In this document: positions 57,390-64,000 of the stretch, piece by piece
How positions within the stretch are numbered: the first letter of the stretch is position 1
How the letters are laid out: each line of letters begins with the position of its first letter
DNA from: Plicaturopsis crispa FD-325 SS-3
Lineage: Eukaryota; Basidiomycota; Agaricomycetes; Amylocorticiales; Amylocorticiaceae
Direction: 5' to 3'
Length of the DNA: 64,000 nt
Assembly (NCBI GenBank): GCA_000827205.1
Contig: KN832559.1
Location: forward strand, 1,055,236 to 1,119,235
Notes under the pieces: model-generated
Told to the model about the DNA's origin: nothing
The model's database searches: none
What the model saw: only the letters and a program-made list of their open reading frames with translations
Position numbers and translations under genes: made by a program

Positions 57390-59621
57390 TCAAGTCGCCT
57401 CCTTGGCCAGCTGGGCTAGGACCCCCTGCTCAATCGTAGTCTCCCAAAGCTCCACCTTCGCCCGCTCGATTTCCGCCACCAGCTGCCTTCTCCGCTCCTT
57501 AGCTTTCGCCAGCACCTCGTCTTTTCGTATAGGCTGCGCCGCAGGGCGACCTGGGCCGCCGACGCAGCGAGGTAGAGTCGGCTGAGGTTGACTGGACGGC
57601 CCAGCGCTCGCACGCGTGGAGGATGAGACGGTTTCCGACGTCCCTGCCATCGACCAGACACTGGACAAGTCGGATGCCACAGAATGGGATGTAGGTATTG
57701 GACGGTGATGTATTGTCGTCGTGGATGGGGGTACTGGTTGCACGCCCGAAGGCGTCACGTCTTTATAGATCGGTTCCGCGAGCGGGTTGGTAGCCAAGTC
57801 TAGCAGCATGGTTGCGGCTGTCATTGGATCGTCTGCTGCAGCTGCGGCGGTGGGAAATTGAGAAACAAAACGAGCGCGCAGAAAATGTCGAAGCATACCT
57901 TGGTCACCCGTGAAAACTTGCGGATCCGGGGATATGCTTTCGAATTGCGGCGTCGACGGTCCCGCGAACGAGCTTGAGGATTCAACGGGGGAGTGGGAGA
58001 GGGCGGGCGCGGACGAGTTGGCGGGATATGAGGAAGAAGAGGGCTGCTGCGTTGACATGGCCAGCAACGTCGGGTCAATGACATAATCTGGAATGCTATT
58101 GGAATTGGTGGAGCCAGCGTCTGCGTCGTTGGCCATCGACTCTAGCGTCTGCTGCATGGCAGTGGCGTCGAAATTTCTATTGTAGTCATGATTGGAAAAT
58201 GCTTCGGGCGAAAATGCGGTATTGGGGATTTCGTTGGTGGAATAAGAATTAAGAACAGACATGAAGTTGTCGAGATCGAAATCATCGGGAGGGTTACTGC
58301 TGCCTGCCGTTGACGAGGGGCTAGACACGAGGTTGGGGGCGGGTGGATTAGATTGCCCAGAAAACATGGTCGCGATGATTTGGTCGAACGTCTCCGGATT
58401 GTTCTTCGACTGGTCCTGACCCTGCGTATTATGTCGCGACGACCGCGCAGCTTCCGCATTAACATTGCTATGATCCACAAGAACCTCGGGAGCCACAGGA
58501 TGTGGTGGTCTGGCAGACGACGTCGGAGGACGTTCGAGCCCGTACAACGCCGTCGCTGGCCGATAATAGCTCCGCTTCTGTGGGACCTCCTGCCGCTGGG
58601 CATGCGACCTCGCAGCCGCCTTTTCAGCCGCACTCTTGATGAGCCCCACTAGCTGCGCGATCAGCTGCTTCCCACGTTCCCGCTCCCAAGTCGCACGATA
58701 TGCATCGGGCCCCTCGCCATTGGGAAATGGATATGGCACGTCCCAATCCGCCGCGCCTGCAGGTACGTTGGCGAGCTTTCTCCGCTTGGATGCTGGACTG
58801 CTAGATCTCCGGGATTGCGCCCACTGCTTCTGCTGAATCCTCTCCTGGTCGACAGGTGGTCGCCGGGACGCGTCGCCGGCCGCGATGAGCTTTAAGATGG
58901 ACCCCAGAACGGGAAAGATGTTGCGTTGCTTGATCAAGGACGCGACGATCTCCTCGTTGGTGGGCACAGGTAATCGACTAAGATCGTAGACCGGGAGGCG
59001 TGACTTGTATCCTAACCGAGGGGCGTTACCATCCTCTTCGACAACGATTGGATTGTCGGGGTTTGAGCCGCGTGTATGTCGCTGGACAGATAGATTCGCG
59101 GGGTGGACACCACCGACTAAACCAGCTAAACCTAGGAGGGCCTGCTGATTCCGTAGAAAATTTGCCGGAGGTGGCGCGTCGGGATCTGGTAATGGAATCG
59201 GGGGAGGTGCTGGCCGTGGCGTAGCCGACTTCTCCTTTGCAGCCTTCTTCTTTCGACCGATCAGCGGCTGAGATCCATGTCGAAGAGGCAGTGGCTGCGG
59301 GCGAGACACCGGGCAGTACGACTGCTGGGGTTGCGCCGGAGCATATGCAGGGGCCTGAGGCCGTTGAGCAAACCCGTGATGGCTAAAGCCACTCAACGAC
59401 GAGGCTGGTGGATTGACTGCAAGTTCAGAATATGGTTGGGAACCAGGAAGTGCAATGGTCCCCACGTTTTGTGCTGCAGAGCCTGGCCCACTGGGCAGAG
59501 CCAGTGACGGCGATGGTGACCTACCTCTGGTTGCACCCGGAGAGGGTGGTGGAGAACCGAAGAGAGAATCTTCGTTCTCGCTGTCTTCGTGGTTATCGCC
59601 GTGCATCGAGTCGTCGATCAT
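57390..59621 (-). CDS. Unrecognised Ser/Pro-rich protein, about 720-743 aa
   Basis: Single long frame from the ATG at 59621 (MIDDSMHGDNHEDSENEDSL) to 57390. The N-terminal 200 residues are Pro/Ser/Gln-rich and disordered, with SLFGSPPPSPGATRGRSPSP. A conserved-looking core reads YDLSRLPVPTNEEIVASLIK, NIFPVLGSILKLIAAGD and RYxxTWERERGKQLIAQLVG-like helices. A basic patch SPASKRRKLA may be a nuclear signal. The C-terminus is a helix with AKAKERRRQLVAEIERAKVE. Between about 57899 and 57843 a 57-bp segment has good GTATGC and CCGCAG ends and is a multiple of three, so it is probably an intron that leaves the frame open. Possibly a nuclear regulatory protein; no domain recognised. It shares a 450-bp divergent promoter with the Rho GEF gene. 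Confidence 0.7.
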   Translation of the reverse strand: MIDDSMHGDNHEDSENEDSLFGSPPPSPGATRGRSPSPSLALPSGPGSAAQNVGTIALPGSQPYSELAVNPPASSLSGFSHHGFAQRPQAPAYAPAQPQQSYCPVSRPQPLPLRHGSQPLIGRKKKAAKEKSATPRPAPPPIPLPDPDAPPPANFLRNQQALLGLAGLVGGVHPANLSVQRHTRGSNPDNPIVVEEDGNAPRLGYKSRLPVYDLSRLPVPTNEEIVASLIKQRNIFPVLGSILKLIAAGDASRRPPVDQERIQQKQWAQSRRSSSPASKRRKLANVPAGAADWDVPYPFPNGEGPDAYRATWERERGKQLIAQLVGLIKSAAEKAAARSHAQRQEVPQKRSYYRPATALYGLERPPTSSARPPHPVAPEVLVDHSNVNAEAARSSRHNTQGQDQSKNNPETFDQIIATMFSGQSNPPAPNLVSSPSSTAGSSNPPDDFDLDNFMSVLNSYSTNEIPNTAFSPEAFSNHDYNRNFDATAMQQTLESMANDADAGSTNSNSIPDYVIDPTLLAMSTQQPSSSSYPANSSAPALSHSPVESSSSFAGPSTPQFESISPDPQVFTGDQGMLRHFLRARFVSQFPTAAAAADDPMTAATMLLDLATNPLAEPIYKDVTPSGVQPVPPSTTTIHHRPIPTSHSVASDLSSVWSMAGTSETVSSSTRASAGPSSQPQPTLPRCVGGPGRPAAQPIRKDEVLAKAKERRRQLVAEIERAKVELWETTIEQGVLAQLAKEAT

Positions 59622-60074
59622 ATCGCGCCTTGGGGTGCAAAAATAAGCGGAGTGAGAATGAGCTGCGATGAGCACAAACTAGGGGCCGTACCGTAGATGA
59701 GGGGATTGTGACCGGAAAAATGACGACTTGGGTGTGTCTGGAGGTGTCGTGAGGAGAAGGAGGTTTTTTTTGCGGCGAGGCAAAACGACTCGAGGAAAAA
59801 AAGCTAGGATGAAAACGAGATTGTTGGTACATATAACGCCACAAAAAAGTGGATATGCTTACCCTCGATGCCTATTAACACCTTGAGGATGGTTTCGTCG
59901 GAGCACGCAGCAATTATAAGCGGTTTGAGATGAAAATGGAGGAGGACATGGTGGTCGTGAGCAGAAATGCAACGGAGTTTGTAGCCGTGTGGCCCGAGGA
60001 AGTATTGCTTTCCGTAAGCGATCTTTACTGACTTCATGCTTTCCTGCTAACGAACTCATCCTTATACCTGGACC
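59622..60074. other. Divergent promoter region
   Basis: About 450 bp between the unrecognised minus-strand gene and the Rho GEF gene on the plus strand. A T-run at 59765 and an A-run at 59797 lie near the minus-strand start. The 60-100-codon frames here have no support. Confidence 0.5.
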
Positions 60075-63000
60075 ATGGACTCTAATCATTTGCATCCTAA
60101 TTACGCCCAGAGACCTCATCCTCATCTCAGTATTCCCCCGGGCGCACAACCACCTACTAATCCAAGTCCAATCCGGTCATGGTCGCCGTACGCCTTCGAG
60201 CTCAGTCCGCCTCCTGGGCAAGGACAGCCCGCAGCACTTGCCAACCCTTGGGACGAATCGGAATCGCCAAGTACTCCCCTTGCAAATGGTAGAGTCAGTA
60301 GAGCTCAGAGCGCGTATGTGCCGGAGGCCGCAAGTATGGCGTTTCCTGAACCCCAACTATACCGATCCTCGTCGCAGAGACCTACGCTATCACATCGACC
60401 GAGCAAGAGCGACGCTGGGCCTTCTGCACACCTCCACCGAAATACCTCGACGTCTTCCACTGCGTCGTCGGTATCTTCTTACTTTCCCAACGATACTACC
60501 GAAGAGGTGAGGATTTCTATAGTTCCTTTGACTCGGACAAGCATGGTTTATGGCAATTGTAGGACAGCTATAGCGATCTGTCGCGCGAACTGTCGCATCT
60601 ATCGTGTGTAATCTTTTGCAATGCATACACGACCCCAACTCATGCGAAAACGCGACAAATTTAGATTAGACTCTGAGGAGGGCCTCCGCCGCTTTCAAAG
60701 CGGAGAGTTGAACGAGAACGATGAGGAGTGGCATCGTCTCGTGCCAGAGGCTGCTCGGGAATCCTTGGGTAAACAGGAAGTGCAGAGGCAGTCTGTGCTT
60801 TTCGAAGTTTTCAAGTCCGAAAGAGACTATACTCGAGATCTTGGACTGGTGGACGAGGTGCAGTCGTTCACATCGAGCTCGACATCGAAACTAATACGCA
60901 GCCGATAGGTGTTCATAAAACCTCTTCGAAATGCGCAACCACCTGTCATTCCCTTGCAACGACTGCGAGGATTCATTGCCGAGGTCTTCTGTAACATGGA
61001 TCAAATACGAGCTCATCATGAACGGATGCTCGCGCAACTTTTCGCGCGACAACGAGAGCAACACCCGATCGTTCAAAGTGTCGCAGACATCATCCTCGAC
61101 TGTGCGTGTACGTGTTCCTTCCATGGACCACCATCTGAACGCCTACTTTCGCCTAGCATCTCTTCTCTTCCTTAACGAGTACGAAATCTACATCAAGCAT
61201 TATCCTCTCGCCGAGGCACGCCACCGGTCTGAACTACGACGAAATCGACGTTATCAGGCTTTCATTCAGCAGTGCTCTCAGGATCCCCGCATCCGTAAAC
61301 GCGACCTTATCACCTTCCTCTCACGACCAGTAACGCGTCTTCCACGGCTCAGTCTGGTGCTCGAACACCTGGGCAAACTCACGGATCCCGAGCACGACGA
61401 TGTCGAGACATTGCCGCTTATCATGAGCATTCTTAGTGACTTCATCAAGAGCACGCAGCCCGGTATCCAGGCCGCAGAAAGCAAAGTGAAGTTCTGGAAC
61501 CTTTGCGAGAGTTTGGTGTACCAGAAGGGCGAAATTATCGTGAGCGATTAAGTCCCCTTCGACCATCTGCGATTAAATATATTGATAATATTACTCTAGG
61601 ATATGGATCTGTACGACGACAGTAGAACACTCGTTTACTCCGGCCCTCTTGCGAGACGTCAAAGGTCTGAGGTAGACTGGCACGGCTGGTCTGATCTATT
61701 CGTCGCGCTGCTGGATAATCATCGTGAGCGAAATGATGACGAATACGGCGTGTCTCTTTGCTAATAGTTCCCTCAGTCCTGCTGACTCGGGAAGAACAAC
61801 GACCACACGGTATGGTGAAACGATTAGTTTCGTCTCGGGTCAGTTCTTCGCTTTCTCTTCTAGGCGCGTGAGTTAACTGTATACTAGCCAATACCACTGC
61901 AATATCTTCGTCTTGGCGGTTTCACTGGTCTTCCAGAGACGAGAAGGGAGAAGGCGGACGACGGTCGCCTTCTTGAAAGTCTGCGCTACCACTCGAAAAC
62001 ATTATACCCATTCACCGTATACCATGCCGCGAACAAGTCGACACGACGATATACCCTCCACGCAGTTTCGGAGGCGGTCAGGAAAAAGTGGAAAGACGCT
62101 CTTGTGGACGCCATTGGAGTTCACAAAGCACGGCAAGACGCAAATATGGTACGTACAAACCGCGAACCTTTCACAGAGGAATTATTCGTGACAGTCATTC
62201 CAGTGGTTTGTTCCCCAAACTCTGAATGATGGCTACTTTCGAACGCCCGGACCCCGAGTGGGTTATAACTCTGGCGTTCATTTCAATGGAAAGGTCACAT
62301 GCGCTACACCTTTCAGTAAGCAGTCGTTTCTTGCATAGAATCCATGTTTTTTGAGTGCTGATGTTCTGCGTTTAGTCAGCGGTGGTAGGAGGTATATCGC
62401 CGTAGGGTGCGCCAGTGGCATATTCGTTTCCCCAAGGGGTGACTCGTGTAATAGATCTCTGATTCTTACCAGCTTGTCCTGCCGCTTATCGTTTCTTCGC
62501 AGCATTTCGGAAGGTACTGAACTACTCTAACCCGACGTCAATGGCTGCGCTGCACGAATTCAACAAGTTCATTGTGCATTTCGACACCTATCTCGTTTCA
62601 TACTCATTAGATATCCTTGCACGTGTCGCACAAGGACTGTCTGCAGCGAAGAATCTCGACGCGTCGCTGGAGAAGATTGCGGGGCAAGATGGTAATGTCC
62701 TGTTCTTCAGGCCGAGTATGATCGGGAAGCGGACGATCAGTAAGCATACACCATGTCACGGATAGATTTCTTGCTAATATCTCTACGACTACAGTCATGT
62801 ATGCGGCGAAGAACTTTTTACAGATAACTCTGCAAGCCTTAGAAGCTGTGCATCCCTCCGACAGTCACCTGACAACTCGGCGACACAGTGAAGGACTATT
62901 ATCCTTCCGGTCTTTTGGCGACGTAAGTCCCAGCCATCTTATCTATGGTACCCTACTAAATATCGTTTTAGCCGTTCTACGTCCCCAAGGACGCCTATGA

Positions 63001-63683
63001 TATCACCCCTCTTGTCAAGACCGTCGCAATCAGTACGGAGAAGGGCATTGTGATAGTTGACCCTACAAAGTATGTTTGGGATATCGATGTATCGCGGGGT
63101 TTACTAACTACTGCTGTAGTCTCGCGAGCTCCAAAGTCAACGTCGTACCAAATTTCAGCGATACCCTTAACAATGCGCCCATGGCCGATTTGAAAGGGCG
63201 ATGTGACACTGCCAAACCACTCGGTTTGGTCCGTTGTGATGCGTCCGAATTACTTGTTGTGTACAACAGTGAGCGAACACCACAACTATGTCACAGAAGA
63301 TCTCTAACATGTGTTCTGCTCTAGCTATGGGCTGTTACATTACGAAGCACGGTGAACCCAGTCGGTCATGCGGATATGTTCGATGGGAGGCCCAGGCTAC
63401 GTCTTACGCGCACCGCGGCAATAACATCCTCCTCTTTTCCTCCGAGTTCATCGAGATCCGCAACGTGAACACTGGCAGGCTGCTTCAAGTCATAGAAGCA
63501 CCCGATATTCGCCTGCTACACTGTGGGCCCAAGGAGGGGACGAGCGACACGATCCTCGCGGCTATGAGGGGCGACAAGTCGGGTAACGAAGGGATCAGTG
63601 ACAAGATTGTAGAGCTAGTCGAGACTGCTGAAATCGGTACGCCTGCGGACACAGAGGGTTTGTGGGACGAGTGGGACATGTAG
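60075..63683 (+). CDS. Rho1-type guanine nucleotide exchange factor (DH-PH-CNH)
   Basis: Exchange factor of the Rom1/Rom2 (fission yeast Rgf) group that activates Rho1 at the cell cortex for wall synthesis and polarity. Start MDSNHLHPNYAQRPHPHLSI, a Pro/Ser-rich N-terminal region of about 170 residues, then EEGLRRFQSGELNENDEEWH and LVPEAARESLGKQEVQRQSV. The DH domain begins LFEVFKSERDYTRDLGLVDE and continues VFIKPLRNAQPPVIPLQRLR and DPRIRKRDLITFLSRPVTRL. It ends PGIQAAESKVKFWNLCESLV. A PH-like region follows (MDLYDDSRTLVYSGPLARRQ). The C-terminal CNH domain includes KVLNYSNPTSMAALHEFNKF, ITPLVKTVAISTEKGIVIVD, DASELLVVYN, RWEAQATSYAHRGNNILLFS and EIRNVNTGRLLQVIE. Unlike yeast Rom2 no DEP domain was seen before DH. 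About a dozen short introns; joins in the PH region (61600-62300) are approximate. Stop at 63683. Confidence 0.9.
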
Positions 63684-64000
63684 CTTAGTTTCTGAAGGAT
63701 GAGACTCGTGGGTCTGGGTAACTTATCGTGGACTTTATTTGCAATGTATCGATATCTACCGGCATCCGTATACCTCCTAGGCCTGGACCTCTATGCAACT
63801 ACTTTGTAGATCTCCCTTTTTCCGCATTGAAAGACGAATACCAAGCTTAGGACTTATTGAAAACAACGGCAATGGTAATGAAAGCGAGAGCGTGTTATGT
63901 ACAACGCGCTAAAGATAAATATGGAGCTATGAATGTCGTCAAGTGCGGATGCCGCAGCGTGAATAAACAAAGGTAGGGTACTGTATATCAGACTTTGACG
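63684..64000. other. Intergenic, downstream of the Rho GEF gene
   Basis: No gene seen up to the window end. An AATAAA-like signal (GTGAATAAACAAAG) lies near 63959. Confidence 0.5.

Noticed and set aside
1-64000. Retroelement, virus-like element or transposase gene
   Set aside because: No reverse transcriptase, integrase, capsid or transposase motif was recognised in any frame; the only element-like structures are the two inverted repeats.

Overview
The window is nuclear DNA from a filamentous fungus, most likely an agaricomycete basidiomycete. Genes are dense on both strands. They are split by many 50-65 bp GT-AG introns with CTRAY-like branch points, intergenic gaps are mostly short, and several families look basidiomycete-specific. 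No tRNA, rRNA, CRISPR array, retroelement or virus-like element was recognised. I read about twenty host genes plus two weak coding-like stretches. Species-level placement is inference.

Left part (0.9-14.5 kb): an EF-hand protein gene (copy A, minus), a pfkB/ribokinase-fold sugar kinase, the ribosomal-protein-L4 chaperone ACL4, an unrecognised conserved gene, survival factor SVF1 and an OMA1-like mitochondrial M48 metallopeptidase. Central accessory part (15-37 kb): two paralogous secreted internal-repeat protein genes (15.0-16.9 and 34.5-36.5 kb, both minus) bracket two more copies of the EF-hand gene (B at 20.0-23.5 and C at 28.1-31.4 kb, both plus), a small membrane protein and a membrane-anchored protein with a tandem duplicated domain. 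Two housekeeping genes also lie there: a tiny complex I subunit and an RMD1/DUF155 protein. Right part (38.6-64 kb): SNU66/SART1 splicing factor, a zinc-less medium-chain reductase, an aquaporin-family channel with altered NPA motifs, ataxin-2/PBP1, the checkpoint kinase BUB1, an unrecognised serine/proline-rich protein and a Rho1-type GEF (DH-CNH).

The most interesting material is in the centre. The secreted repeat proteins have signal peptides and repeats of about 34-49 residues. In one of them all 13 main repeats end in Leu-Phe-Arg-Arg, the layout of kexin-processed precursors such as repellents. Their promoters and intron positions are conserved between the copies. The EF-hand family shares an unusual gene structure with micro-exons of 21, 13 and 5 nt, conserved in all three copies, while the C-terminal tails differ completely. 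Whether the two families act together is only a hypothesis from neighbourhood.

Exon boundaries were read by eye from splice signals, frame and comparison among paralogs. For the genes where I give exact exon lists the phases add up. For the others (SNU66, PBP1, the GEF, the reductase) internal joins are approximate.
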